In this document: piece by piece, positions 17,986-26,436 of the stretch
Layout of the letters: each line of letters begins with the position of its first letter
Position numbering within the stretch: the stretch's first letter is position 1
Assembly: GCF_002081825.1 (NCBI RefSeq)
Contig: NZ_MUKU01000015.1
Span: 1-64,000 of the forward strand
Direction: 5' to 3'
DNA: 64,000 bases
Source: Chromobacterium haemolyticum
GTDB taxonomy: Bacteria > Pseudomonadota > Gammaproteobacteria > Burkholderiales > Chromobacteriaceae
Notes under the pieces: generated by a model
Database searches by the model: none
Seen by the model: the letters and a program-made list of their open reading frames with translations, nothing else
What the model was told of the DNA's origin: nothing
Made by a program: the position numbers and the translations under genes

Positions 17986-18032
17986 TGAACCAGGGTGGTG
18001 CCTGATTTGGGTTGATGCACCAAAACAGGGCG
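17986..18032 (-). promoter_or_regulatory. Tandem NtrC binding sites upstream of glnA
   Basis: Two dyads match TGCACC-N5-GGTGCA: TGAACCAGGGTGGTGCC (17986-18002) and TGCACCAAAACAGGGCG (18016-18032). Each has one strong half. Centres are 30 bp apart, three helical turns, and about 75 and 105 bp upstream of the sigma-54 promoter, the usual enhancer arrangement. Confidence 0.75.
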
Positions 18033-18087
18033 TTAACGGCGTTGCGGCTGTCTTCGTCGATATGGATAATCCGTATATAAGGTAATA

Positions 18088-18199
18088 GGAGCCGCTAACA
18101 AAACCACGCGGAGAACCCGAGGCAAGGGGGGGGACGTAGGCGGTGCGCCAGACATGGCAAACCAGCTCAAGCCCGTCTCAGGGAATTGTTAGCGGTTCT
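18088..18199. repeat. 112-bp MITE-like element with inverted ends
   Basis: GGAGCCGCTAACAA (18088-18101) and TTGTTAGCGGTTCT (18186-18199) are inverted with 12 of 14 matches. No coding capacity lies between them. A close relative of the left end, GAGCCGCCAACAAAGCC, occurs at 18778-18794 beyond the rhodanese gene, so the gene is bracketed by related ends. No clear target duplication was seen. Confidence 0.5.
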
Positions 18200-18230
18200 A
18201 CAAGGCGGCCAAGCCGCGGGGAGAGCTTGC

Positions 18231-18683
18231 ATGGATCAGATGACGCAGCTATTGCAGCAGGCGCAGCGCCGGGCTGAAGAGCTAGGCTTGCCCTATCGCG
18301 GCGCTTTGACGCCGCAGGAGGCGCATCAGTTGAAACAAGCCATGCCGGAGGCGGTGCTGCTGGACGTGCGCAGCGCGGCGGAATGGCAGTTCGTCGGCGT
18401 GGTGCCCTACGCCCAGCGGCTGGAGTGGCGCAGCTTTCCCGGCATGCAGCCCAATCCGCGTTTCATCGAGCAATTGCAGAGCCTATTGCCCAAGGAGGGC
18501 GTGCTGATGCTGATGTGCCGATCCGGCGTGCGTTCCGACGAAGCCGCGCGCATGGTCGCCGCCGCCGGCTACGCCGAGGCCTACAACGTGTTGGAGGGCT
18601 TTGAAGGCGACAAGGACGCCGAAGGCCACCGCAACACCGTGGGCGGCTGGAAAGCGCGCGGCCTGCCCTGGCAACAAGGCTGA
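18231..18683 (+). CDS. Rhodanese-like sulfurtransferase domain protein
   Basis: A 150-residue single-domain rhodanese. The active-site loop is CRSGVRSDEAARM, with the catalytic cysteine first, preceded by the LLDVRSAAEWQFVG motif (CH2A-like). The C-terminal VLEGFEGD...GGWKARGLPW is typical of small stand-alone rhodaneses in proteobacteria. Rhodaneses carry persulfide sulfur; the acceptor is unknown. ATG at 18231 follows GGGGAGAG at 6 nt. It stands alone between glnA (divergent) and aroE and is flanked by related inverted-repeat ends at 18088-18199 and 18778-18794. Confidence 0.88.
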   Translation: MDQMTQLLQQAQRRAEELGLPYRGALTPQEAHQLKQAMPEAVLLDVRSAAEWQFVGVVPYAQRLEWRSFPGMQPNPRFIEQLQSLLPKEGVLMLMCRSGVRSDEAARMVAAAGYAEAYNVLEGFEGDKDAEGHRNTVGGWKARGLPWQQG

Positions 18684-18874
18684 GCCGGGCGCTGCGCGGC
18701 GATGTCGTGGTTGATGTTTGGCGTATTCCACGGCAAAGTGTCATAGCGCCGTCGCTCCGTCGGCGCGGACGCGGCGAGAGCCGCCAACAAAGCCAAGCGC
18801 GACGCGGCGCGAGGGTTTTCTTAGCCACTCTCTATCCGATACCAAAAACATACCCAATCTTGGAAAGCTGACTC

Positions 18875-19696
18875 ATGACCGACCGTTACGCCGTTATCGG
18901 CAATCCTGTTTCGCACAGCCAGTCGCCGTTCATCCATAACGAATTCGCGGCGGCCACCGGCCAGGATATCGCTTACGACAAGTTGTTCGCCGAACTGGGG
19001 CGTTTCAACGATGTGGTGGCCGAGTTTGTCTCCGCCGGCGGCAAGGGCCTCAACATTACGCTGCCGTTCAAGGGCGACGCTTACCGCTTCGCCAACGAGC
19101 TGACCGAGCGCGCCCGCGCGGCGGAAGCGGTCAACACCTTGTGCTTCCGCGACGGCAAGATCTACGGCGACAACACCGATGGCGTGGGCCTGGTGCGCGA
19201 CATCGTCGATAATCTGGACTACCCGATCGCCGGGGCCAAGGTGCTGATCCTGGGCGCGGGCGGCGCGGTGCGCGGCGTGCTGGAGCCCATTCTGGCGCAG
19301 AAGCCCGCCTCTTTGACCATCGTCAACCGCACCCTGATCAAGGCCGAGGCGCTGGCGCACCATTTCGCACCCTGGGGCAAGGTGGAGGCTATCGGCTACG
19401 AGCAATTGAAGGGCCGCAGCTTCGACATCGTGATCAATGCCACCTCGACCAGTCTTAGCAATGAATTGCCGCCCATCCCCTACGGCTTGTTCACCGCGCG
19501 CACCCTGGCTTACGACATGGTGTACAGCAAGGGCCTGACGCCCTTCCTGCAGCGCGCTCAGGCGGAGAACGCCGGCATGCTGGCCGACGGCCTGGGCATG
19601 CTGGTGGAGCAGGCTGCGGAATCCTTCTCCATCTGGCGCGGCGTGGAGCCCGCCACTCGCAAAGTGACCAATATGCTGCGGGAAGTGCTGGCCTGA
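18875..19696 (+). CDS. aroE: Shikimate dehydrogenase
   Basis: A 273-residue NADP-dependent enzyme that reduces 3-dehydroshikimate in aromatic amino acid synthesis. The shikimate-binding SHSQSPFIHN motif is near the N-terminus, followed by GKGLNITLPFK with the catalytic Lys. The nucleotide-binding loop is GAGGAVRGV. NATSTSLSNELPPI and the C-terminal DGLGMLVEQAAESFSIWRG complete the family pattern. Length is standard. It is the first gene of a co-directional run with mtgA. Confidence 0.97.
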   Translation: MTDRYAVIGNPVSHSQSPFIHNEFAAATGQDIAYDKLFAELGRFNDVVAEFVSAGGKGLNITLPFKGDAYRFANELTERARAAEAVNTLCFRDGKIYGDNTDGVGLVRDIVDNLDYPIAGAKVLILGAGGAVRGVLEPILAQKPASLTIVNRTLIKAEALAHHFAPWGKVEAIGYEQLKGRSFDIVINATSTSLSNELPPIPYGLFTARTLAYDMVYSKGLTPFLQRAQAENAGMLADGLGMLVEQAAESFSIWRGVEPATRKVTNMLREVLA

Positions 19697-19809
19697 CGCT
19701 TGCCGGGTCCAACCGGGCCGGACCTATTTGACCTGTGCCGGCATCCCCCCTCCCGTGGTTTGAATCCCAATCCCCCTTGCTCTGCGAGGGGGCTCGCTTT
19801 GCGAGTCAG

Positions 19810-20496
19810 ATGATGCGTCTCTTCCTGAAAGTGTTGGCGGCCCTGATGGCCGCCTTTCTGCTGTATAACCTGTGGATCTTTGGCCACATCGTTTATTGGC
19901 GCGGCCACAATCCATCGGCCAGTTCCTTCATGAACGAACAGCTGGCCAAGCTGCAGCAGGACGATCCCGAGGCGGAACTGCGCCACAAATGGGTGAGTTA
20001 CGAGCAGATATCTCCCAATCTCAAGCGCGCGCTGATCGCATCCGAGGACGCCAAGTTCGTCGATCACGAGGGGTTCGACTGGGACGGCATCGAGGCCGCG
20101 TTCGAAAAAAACATGAAGAAGGGCAAGATCGTCGCGGGCGGCTCCACCATCAGCCAGCAACTGGCCAAGAATTTGTTCCTGTCCAGCAGCAAGACGCCGT
20201 GGCGCAAGGTGGAGGAAGCCTTGATTACGGTGATGCTGGAAACGGTGCTGGACAAGCGGCGCATTTTCGAGATCTATCTGAACGTGATCGAATGGGGCAA
20301 CGGCGTGTTCGGCGCGGAGGCGGCGTCGCGCTATTACTACCGTTCCAGCGCGGCACGGCTGTCCTCGTCGCAGGCGGCCAAGCTGGCGGCGATGGTGCCC
20401 AACCCGCGCTACTACGACACCCACCGCGCCGCGCCGGGCTTGGCGCGCAAGACCCGAATCATCCAGCGACGGATGGGCTATGTGGAACTGCCTTGA
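19810..20496 (+). CDS. mtgA: Monofunctional peptidoglycan transglycosylase
   Basis: A 228-residue membrane-anchored glycosyltransferase (GT51) that polymerises lipid II. One N-terminal membrane helix (about 5-27, LKVLAALMAAFLLYNLWIFG) precedes the catalytic domain. The GT51 motifs are EDAKFVDHEGFDW with the catalytic Glu, GGSTISQQLAKNLFL, RKVEEALITVMLE and EIYLNVIEWGNGVFGAEAASRYYY. No penicillin-binding domain is attached. Tandem ATGs at 19810 and 19813 are both possible starts; the longer open frame upstream lacks family similarity. Confidence 0.95.
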   Translation: MMRLFLKVLAALMAAFLLYNLWIFGHIVYWRGHNPSASSFMNEQLAKLQQDDPEAELRHKWVSYEQISPNLKRALIASEDAKFVDHEGFDWDGIEAAFEKNMKKGKIVAGGSTISQQLAKNLFLSSSKTPWRKVEEALITVMLETVLDKRRIFEIYLNVIEWGNGVFGAEAASRYYYRSSAARLSSSQAAKLAAMVPNPRYYDTHRAAPGLARKTRIIQRRMGYVELP

Positions 20497-20513
20497 GCGT
20501 CTGCTGGGGCGGA

Positions 20514-20542
20514 TTGGAGCGGCGCGGGGGGCATGTTACAAT
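20514..20542 (+). promoter_or_regulatory. Sigma-70 promoter for mgtE
   Basis: TTGGAG (20514-20519) and TACAAT (20537-20542) with 17-bp spacing, just beyond mtgA. It implies a leader of about 150 nt before mgtE. I could not recognise a known Mg riboswitch fold in that leader. Confidence 0.6.
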
Positions 20543-20698
20543 CGCGACTTTCTTTGAGTGCGCCGTGCGCGAGGCATGGCGGCTACGCAATGGACTTACC
20601 CAGTTACCCCGTAATCCAATCCCGATTTACCGTTAGAGAATAATGCCCGCCTCAGACCGCCCGCGCCGCGCGCGCCATCTGGGCGGAAGGAGACGTGC

Positions 20699-22138
20699 AT
20701 GACGGTTGCCTTCAAGCAACAATCCGCCGATCGTCTGCAAGAAAGCCTGGCCCTGGTGCAGCGCCTGATCGAGCGTCAGCGGCAGTTGGAATATCTTGTA
20801 TCCCGTCAGGAGGCGTCCGAGCCGCCGACGGACCCGCAGGCCCCGTATTACAATCTGGAAGCGCTGCGCCTTAAGTTGGAGCAGCTGCACCCGGCCGACG
20901 TCGCCCATATCCTGGAAGCCTTGCCGCTGGAAGACCGCTTATTGGTCTGGGACCAGGTGGACGGCGCGCGCGACGGCGCCATCTTGTTGGAAGTGTCCGA
21001 CGCGGTCAGGGAATCGCTGATCGAAGTGATGGAGCACGGCGAGCTCGTGAACGCCGCCGAGCAGTTGGACGCGGACGAACTGGCCGAACTGGCGCCGGAC
21101 ATGCCGCGTCAGGTGGTGTACGAAGTGATGGGGGGACTGGGCGAAGAAGAGCGCGCCCAACTGCAATCGGCGCTGTCCTACGATGAGGACAAGGTTGGCG
21201 CGCTGATGGACTTCGACCTGGTCAAGATCCGTGCCGACGTCAGTTGCGAAGTCGTGCTGCGCTATCTGCGCCGTTTCGACGAGTTGCCGGCGCATACCGA
21301 CAAAATCTTCGTCATCGACGATTTGGGCCTGCTCAAGGGCGTGCTGTCCATCCGTAAACTGCTGGTGTCCGACCCCGACGCGCTGGTGGCCGAAGTGATG
21401 GCCACCGAACTGGTCAGCTTCAGCCCGGACGAAGACGCCGCCGACGCTGCGCTGGCTTTCGAGCGCTACGACTTAATTACCGCGCCGGTGGTGGACGAGG
21501 CCGGCAAGCTGATCGGCCGGCTGACCGTGGACGAGATGGTGGATGTGATCCGCGAAGAGTCCGACAGCGAAGTGTTGAACCTGGCCGGTTTGAAAGAGGA
21601 AGAAGACCTGTTTGCGCCGGTGATCGACTCGGTGAAGAACCGCTGGGCCTGGCTGGCGATCAATCTATGCACCGCCTTCGTCGCCTCGCGCGTGATCGGC
21701 GTGTTCGAGCACTCCATTTCCCAATTGGTGGCCTTGGCCGCCTTGATGCCCATTGTCGCCGGCATTGGCGGCAACTCCGGAAACCAGACCATCACCATGA
21801 TTGTGCGTGCGCTGGCCATGGGGCAGATGCAGCTGAGCCAGGCCTGGCGCTTGTGGCGCAAGGAGCTGCGGGTCAGCATGATCAACGGCGTGTTGTGGGG
21901 CGGGGTGATAGGCAGCGTGGCCTGGTTGTTGTACGGCAGCTTCTCGCTGGGCCTGGTCATGCTGGGCGCGATGTTGCTCAACCTGATGCTGGCCGCCACC
22001 ATGGGGGTGCTGATTCCCTGCCTGATGCAACGTTCCGGGCGTGACCCGGCGCTGGGTTCCAGCGTGCTGATCACCGCCTGCACCGATTCCGGCGGGTTTT
22101 TCATCTTCCTGGGTTTGGCCACCCTGTTCCTGTTGTGA
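20699..22138 (+). CDS. mgtE: Magnesium transporter MgtE
   Basis: A 479-residue Mg channel/transporter. The N-terminal helical domain (about 50-150, rich in DVAHILEALPLEDRL-type repeats) and two CBS domains (about 150-275, including LKGVLSIRKLL and LIGRLTVDEMVDVI) form the cytoplasmic Mg sensor. Five membrane helices follow from about residue 315, with GIGGNSGNQTITMIVRALAMGQ lining the pore. GAAGGAGA upstream gives a good ribosome site. It overlaps the GTG-start option of prmC by 4 bp. Confidence 0.95.
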   Translation: MTVAFKQQSADRLQESLALVQRLIERQRQLEYLVSRQEASEPPTDPQAPYYNLEALRLKLEQLHPADVAHILEALPLEDRLLVWDQVDGARDGAILLEVSDAVRESLIEVMEHGELVNAAEQLDADELAELAPDMPRQVVYEVMGGLGEEERAQLQSALSYDEDKVGALMDFDLVKIRADVSCEVVLRYLRRFDELPAHTDKIFVIDDLGLLKGVLSIRKLLVSDPDALVAEVMATELVSFSPDEDAADAALAFERYDLITAPVVDEAGKLIGRLTVDEMVDVIREESDSEVLNLAGLKEEEDLFAPVIDSVKNRWAWLAINLCTAFVASRVIGVFEHSISQLVALAALMPIVAGIGGNSGNQTITMIVRALAMGQMQLSQAWRLWRKELRVSMINGVLWGGVIGSVAWLLYGSFSLGLVMLGAMLLNLMLAATMGVLIPCLMQRSGRDPALGSSVLITACTDSGGFFIFLGLATLFLL

Positions 22139-22143
22139 CGACC

Positions 22144-22965
22144 ATGTTGACGATAGCCGAGGCCTTGCGCCTATACCCCTTGCCCCGTCTGGAAGCGCGC
22201 ATGCTGTTGCAGCAGGCGGCGCCGGAGCTGACCCACGCCCGCATCGCCGCTTATCCGGAGCAGGCGCTGAGCGCGGAACAAGACGCGTGTTTCCGCGCGT
22301 TGGCGGCCCGGCGAGCAGCGGGAGAGCCGGTGGCCTATCTGATTGGCCGGCGCGAGTTTTACGGCCGCGATTTCGCCGTGGGGCCGCAGGTGCTGATTCC
22401 TCGGCCGGAAACCGAGCATCTGATCGAGGCTGCGTTGGAACGGACCGGCCGGGGCGCCGCCCGCGTGGTGGACCTGGGCACCGGCAGCGGGGCCATCGCC
22501 GCGACTTTGGCGCTGGAAGCGCCGGCTTGGCGGGTGAGCGCTGTCGATCTGTCGCCCGAGGCGCTGGCCGTCGCCCGCGGCAACGCCGAGCGTCTGGGCG
22601 CGCGCGTCGATTTTTATCAGGGCAGTTGGTATCAAGCGCTGCCGGCGGACGCGGTCTTTGATCTCATTGTCTCCAATCCGCCTTACATCCGGCGCGACGA
22701 CGAGCATTTGGGGCAGGGAGACGTGCGTTTCGAGCCGCGGATGGCGTTGACCGACGAAGCCGACGGTCTGGCCTGTCTGCGCGCCATCGCCGCAGGCGCG
22801 CCGAGGCGGCTGGCTCCGGGCGGTTGCTTGATCGTCGAGCATGGCTACGATCAAGGCGAGGCAGTGCGTCGGCTTTTCTCCGACACGGGTTTGCTGCAAG
22901 TGGAAACCATTGTCGATCTGGCGGGTCTGGATCGAATCACCCTTGCAACGATGAAAGCTGACTGA
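22144..22965 (+). CDS. prmC: Peptide chain release factor glutamine methyltransferase
   Basis: A 273-residue SAM-dependent methyltransferase that N5-methylates the Gln of the GGQ motif in release factors RF1 and RF2. The N-terminal helical domain carries GEPVAYLIGRREFYG and VLIPRPETEHLIE. The SAM loop is VVDLGTGSGAIAATLA and the substrate loop is VSNPPYI with the catalytic NPPY. ATG at 22144 was chosen; a GTG at 22135, overlapping the mgtE stop codon, is an alternative. Its TGA overlaps the ATG of the PAP2 gene by 1 bp. Confidence 0.95.
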   Translation: MLTIAEALRLYPLPRLEARMLLQQAAPELTHARIAAYPEQALSAEQDACFRALAARRAAGEPVAYLIGRREFYGRDFAVGPQVLIPRPETEHLIEAALERTGRGAARVVDLGTGSGAIAATLALEAPAWRVSAVDLSPEALAVARGNAERLGARVDFYQGSWYQALPADAVFDLIVSNPPYIRRDDEHLGQGDVRFEPRMALTDEADGLACLRAIAAGAPRRLAPGGCLIVEHGYDQGEAVRRLFSDTGLLQVETIVDLAGLDRITLATMKAD

Positions 22966-23720
22966 TGTGGTTTAAGTTGTCCTATTTGCGCCGGCTGTGG
23001 CCGGCGTTGTTGTTGTCGCCTTTGATTCTGTCCTTGCTGTTGTCGCCGGACTTGAACCGGGAGGTTTTTCTTGCCGTGCATCAGGGGGCGCGCATCGTGC
23101 CCGCCGTCTGCTGGCGGCTGCTCAATGTGTTGGGCGATTGGCCTACGGTGCTGGCCCTGCTGCTGGCCCTGAGCTGGCGACGGCCGGACAAGCTGCCGGC
23201 TTTATTGTTCGGCTGCGGCGCCGGCGTGTTTCTGGCCATTGTGCTCAAAGCCGGCTTCGCCGTGCCGCGGCCGCCGTTGGTGCTGCCTCCTGGCGCGGTG
23301 CAATTGCTGGACGACTTGCCCGGCAACGGTTCTTTTCCCTCCGGCCATGCAATGGCCTCCGCCACGCTGGCGAGCTTTCTTTACTATTCAGGCATGGTGC
23401 GACAGGGCTTGTGGCTGAGCGTCGGCGTGATCTTGGTGATGTGCGCTCGGCTGGCTACCGGCGTGCATTGGCCGCTGGATGTGACGGTGGGCGCCTTGCT
23501 GGGGTGGGCCGCTATGTTCGGCGCCTGCCGCTGGGCCTGGCCTCAAGGGTGGCCTGCGGGTTTGAGCGCGCGGCTGCAATCGTTGATGCTGCCTGCTCTG
23601 GCGCTGCAGTTGTTGTGGTTGTTGTACAAGCCCGGCAGCCATGAGGAGTACGGCTTGAGGCTGGCGGTGTGCTCGCTGGTGCTTGCCGCTGGCTGCCGGC
23701 GCTGGTGGCTCGCTCGTTAG
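22965..23720 (+). CDS. PAP2-family membrane phosphatase
   Basis: A 251-residue polytopic membrane protein of the PAP2/BacA-like phosphatase group. The three catalytic motifs are visible: KAGFAVPRP (K-x6-RP), PSGHAMAS and RLATGVHWPLD (R-x5-H-x3-D). At least five hydrophobic segments surround them. Substrates of the family include undecaprenyl pyrophosphate and phosphatidic acid; the residues do not decide between them. It is coupled to prmC through a TGATG overlap. Repeat copy 3 begins directly after its TAG. Confidence 0.85.
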   Translation: MWFKLSYLRRLWPALLLSPLILSLLLSPDLNREVFLAVHQGARIVPAVCWRLLNVLGDWPTVLALLLALSWRRPDKLPALLFGCGAGVFLAIVLKAGFAVPRPPLVLPPGAVQLLDDLPGNGSFPSGHAMASATLASFLYYSGMVRQGLWLSVGVILVMCARLATGVHWPLDVTVGALLGWAAMFGACRWAWPQGWPAGLSARLQSLMLPALALQLLWLLYKPGSHEEYGLRLAVCSLVLAAGCRRWWLAR

Positions 23721-23863
23721 TGCCTGCTTACGATCTGCTGCGCGTCGGCGATACAACGTTGAAAACGGCTTCGAAATGCTCATGTACCACTCGTACATTC
23801 CGCTTTCTCAGCCGTTTTCGCCTTGTCTCGCCCTGGCTCGCGAGACTTTGAGCAGGCCCTTTA
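23721..23863 (+). repeat. Post-stop repeat element, copy 3
   Basis: About 140 bp beginning at the first base after the PAP2 stop codon. It contains the dyad ATGTAC-N5-GTACAT (near 23783-23799), the CTTTCTCAGCCGTTTTCGCC block and GTCTCGC...GCGAGAC, and it ends in GACTTTGAGCAGG. It is homologous to copies 1 and 2 and has the same orientation relative to its upstream gene. Confidence 0.85.
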
Positions 23864-23895
23864 GAGATAGCGCGGCGGATTCCGCGCGCAGGCAT

Positions 23896-23926
23896 GACAA
23901 AGGCGGCCCATCGGGCCGCCTTTGTC
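23896..23926. terminator. Terminator between the PAP2 gene and slyD
   Basis: A perfect 14-bp stem, GACAAAGGCGGCCC pairing with GGGCCGCCTTTGTC, around a 3-nt loop. T-runs are short on both sides. It is placed for slyD on the minus strand and the PAP2 transcript on the plus strand. Confidence 0.7.
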
Positions 23927-23984
23927 GAAATCAGGCCGGCGAACCGGCAAAAGCATTACAATGCCGGCTTGGCTGGCTGCCTGA

Positions 23985-24464
23985 TCAATGGTGGTGGCCG
24001 TGCTCGCCGTGGGCGTGGCCGTGGCTGACTTCATCGGCGCTGGCTGCACGGATTTCCACAACCTTGGCGGCGAAGCGGATGCTTTGGCCGGCCAGCGGGT
24101 GGTTGGCGTCGACAACGGCCTTGCCGTCGGCGATGTCGGTGACGCGGAACAGCAGCACGTCGCCGGTTTCCGGATCGTCAGCTTCGAACATCATGCCGAC
24201 TTCGACGTCAGCCGGGAACACGTCCAGATCTTCCAGGCGGATCAGTTCTTCTTCCGGGTCGCCGAAAGCGTCGTCCGGCGTCATCTTGACGTCGATGGAG
24301 TCGCCAACGGCCTTGCCTTCCAAAGCTTCTTCCACCAGCGGGAAGATGCCGTCGTAGCCGCCATGCAGATAGCTGATCGGCTCTTCGGTTTTGTCGAGGA
24401 GGTTGTTGTCAGCGTCGAACATCTCGTAGTGGAGGGTAACGACGGTGTTTTTGGAGATTTGCAT
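23985..24464 (-). CDS. slyD: FKBP-type peptidyl-prolyl isomerase, SlyD
   Basis: A 159-residue cytoplasmic chaperone and prolyl isomerase. The split FKBP domain (MQISKNTVVTLHYEMFDADNNLLDKTEEPISYLHG ... LFRVTDIADGKAVVDANHPLAGQ) encloses an insert-in-flap domain. A short His-rich tail, HGHAHGEHGHHH, resembles the Ni-binding tail of E. coli SlyD but is shorter and lacks cysteines. The start MQISKN matches the family; in-frame extension to 24557 does not. It is divergent from roxA. Confidence 0.93.
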   Translation of the reverse strand: MQISKNTVVTLHYEMFDADNNLLDKTEEPISYLHGGYDGIFPLVEEALEGKAVGDSIDVKMTPDDAFGDPEEELIRLEDLDVFPADVEVGMMFEADDPETGDVLLFRVTDIADGKAVVDANHPLAGQSIRFAAKVVEIRAASADEVSHGHAHGEHGHHH

Positions 24465-24603
24465 GAGTGCGGATCCGTGAAGGAAGGTCAATAAAGCAGA
24501 TGGCGGCGCAAGCCGGCCATCGAAAACGATTTTCAGATGCGCCGCCATTGCGCGCATCCCTTATTGTAAACCATTGCCGGGCGTTTCAGCCCGTGAAACT
24601 GCC

Positions 24604-25737
24604 ATGAACACAACAACTTTGCTGGGCGGGATGTCGCCCGAACAGTTCCTTGCCGAGTACTGGCACAAGAAGCCTTTGCTGATCCGCGGCGCCCTGACCG
24701 AAGTGGGGCCGCTGGCGGATTTTTCGGTGCTGTCTCAGCTGGCGACCCGCGAAGACGCTGAATCGCGCTTGATTGAATGTCGCGACGGACGCTGGAGCCT
24801 AGAGCGCGGTCCGTTCCGCCCGGCGCGCTTCCGCCGCCTGCCGGAGACGGACTGGACCTTGTTGGTGCAGGGCGTCAACCAGCACCTGCCGCACATCGAC
24901 GAGCTGCTGTGGCGTTTCAATTTCATTCCTTACGCGCGGCTGGACGATTTGATGATCAGCTACGCGCCGCCGGGCGGCACCGTGGGCCCGCATTTCGACG
25001 CCTACGATGTGTTCCTGCTGCAAGTGGGCGGGCGCAAGCGCTGGCAGATATCCACCCAGCACGACGACGACTTCATCGAAGACGCGCCGATCCGGGTGCT
25101 GAAGGATTTCCGCTGCGAGCAGGAGTTCGTGCTGGAGCACGGCGACATGCTCTATCTGCCGCCAAAGTGCGCGCATCACGGCGTGGCGTTGGATCCCGGC
25201 ATGACTTATTCGATCGGTTTTCGCGCCCCGCCGGCGCAGGAACTGGCGACACAATTCCTGGTGCATTTGCAAGACCGCCTCTGCGTGGAAGGCGTGTACG
25301 CCGACCCCGACCTCACGTTGCAGCAAGATCCGGCGCGAATAGGCGATGAGATGGTGGAGCAGGTTAGCCGGCTGCTGGAGCAGATTCGCTGGGACAAGGC
25401 CGCGGTGGGCGACTTTCTGGGCCACTATCTGACCGAACCCAAGGCGCATGTCTTTTACGAGGCGCCGGAAGAGGAGTTGGATGAAGACGAATTCGAGATC
25501 GAAGCGGCCGAGCATGGATTGGAGCTGGATCGCAAGAGTCAGATTCTGTTCTGCGGCGACAGTTTCTATTGCAATGGCGAGAAACTGGAGGTGGAAGAGG
25601 GGGATTTCGAGGCCTGGCGCGCCTTCGCCAATGCCAGACGCATTGCAGGCGCGGCGCTTGGGCCCGGCATGCAGGAATGTTTGTATGAGGGATATCTGGC
25701 AGGCTATTGGCATTTGGCGACGAATGTAGCAAAATAA
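24604..25737 (+). CDS. roxA: Ribosomal oxygenase, JmjC/cupin (uL16 arginine hydroxylase)
   Basis: A 377-residue Fe(II)/2-oxoglutarate oxygenase of the YcfD/RoxA family, which hydroxylates an arginine of ribosomal protein L16. The N-terminus MSPEQFLAEYWHKKPLLIRGAL is diagnostic. The iron ligands sit in GPHFDAYDVFLLQ (HxD) and in the C-terminal CAHHGVALD histidine; GGRKRWQIS follows the first pair. A winged-helix-like C-terminal domain completes the family length. The start at 24604 (MNTTTLL) is preferred over an in-frame ATG at 24574. Confidence 0.9.
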   Translation: MNTTTLLGGMSPEQFLAEYWHKKPLLIRGALTEVGPLADFSVLSQLATREDAESRLIECRDGRWSLERGPFRPARFRRLPETDWTLLVQGVNQHLPHIDELLWRFNFIPYARLDDLMISYAPPGGTVGPHFDAYDVFLLQVGGRKRWQISTQHDDDFIEDAPIRVLKDFRCEQEFVLEHGDMLYLPPKCAHHGVALDPGMTYSIGFRAPPAQELATQFLVHLQDRLCVEGVYADPDLTLQQDPARIGDEMVEQVSRLLEQIRWDKAAVGDFLGHYLTEPKAHVFYEAPEEELDEDEFEIEAAEHGLELDRKSQILFCGDSFYCNGEKLEVEEGDFEAWRAFANARRIAGAALGPGMQECLYEGYLAGYWHLATNVAK

Positions 25738-25997
25738 CCACAGAAATTGTTCGGATGCGCAAGTGATATCGACAAATTCTGGCCTCAACGACAGGGGTAA
25801 ACGCCCGTTTTTGTGGCTATGCTGCTTTGCGGAAGAGGATTATGGGCAAAGGTGTTTTTTTGGAATTTTGCCCCCTATACAGCCTTTTTTTTCGTGATAC
25901 AATTTGCGCACTGATGGATTTTCAGTCGCCCGGCTTATTTCGAAGACCGTGCGATAACTGACGTCTTGTTCAACTTATCCTCAAAGGTAATGAAAAA

Positions 25998-26201
25998 ATG
26001 AAACAGTCGCTCCTCGTTGCTGCCCTGCTGGCTGTAGCCCTGTCCGCTTGCGGTAAGAAAGCTGAAGCTCCGGCTGAAGCTTCCGCTCCTGCTGTTGAAG
26101 CATCCGCTCCGGCTGCCGCTCCGGCATCCGCTCCGGCTGCTGAAGCTTCCGCTCCGGCTGCTGCTTCCGCTCCGGCTGCTGAGGCTTCCGCTGCCAAGTA
26201 A
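25998..26201 (+). CDS. Small Ala/Pro/Glu-repeat lipoprotein
   Basis: A 67-residue precursor with a lipoprotein signal peptide (MKQSLLVAALLAVALSAC, lipobox LSAC). The mature part of about 50 residues is a tandem run of EASAPA and APAA units, almost entirely Ala, Pro, Ser and Glu, so it is probably an extended disordered spacer. AAAGGT upstream is the ribosome site. Codons are strongly biased to GCT and CCG, unlike the surrounding genes, suggesting high expression. It stands alone with its own terminator. The function is unknown; a lipid-anchored surface filler is one possibility. Confidence 0.85.
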   Translation: MKQSLLVAALLAVALSACGKKAEAPAEASAPAVEASAPAAAPASAPAAEASAPAAASAPAAEASAAK

Positions 26202-26212
26202 TTCTTGGCCTG

Positions 26213-26246
26213 CGACAAAAAAACCGGCTATGGCCGGTTTTTTTGT
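26213..26246 (+). terminator. Terminator of the small lipoprotein gene
   Basis: AAAAAAACCGGC pairs with GCCGGTTTTTTT around a short loop, 10 bp after the stop codon. The tail of seven T residues makes it a textbook terminator. Confidence 0.92.
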
Positions 26247-26380
26247 ATCTGTAGCAAATGGAACAAGGGGTGTTGCAACATGAAAACAACACAATTGTCT
26301 GTTCGCTACAAAGTGTTACATTTTTGCCTGATTGTCTATGGCCGGATTAACTGATTGGCAGTTTGATAATCAAGGTGCAA

Positions 26381-26413
26381 AGAAAAGCCCGCGATAGCGG
26401 GCTTTTCTTTTTT
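26381..26413. terminator. Bidirectional terminator downstream of bamC
   Basis: A 12-bp stem, AGAAAAGCCCGC (26381-26392) with GCGGGCTTTTCT (26397-26408), and a GATA loop. T-rich tails on both strands serve bamC on the minus strand. Confidence 0.88.
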
Positions 26414-26436
26414 AAGGCACGCGCTGATTTCGCGTC

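Noticed and set aside
20543-20698. Mg riboswitch in the mgtE leader
   Set aside because: The leader is long enough, but I could not recognise conserved M-box segments.
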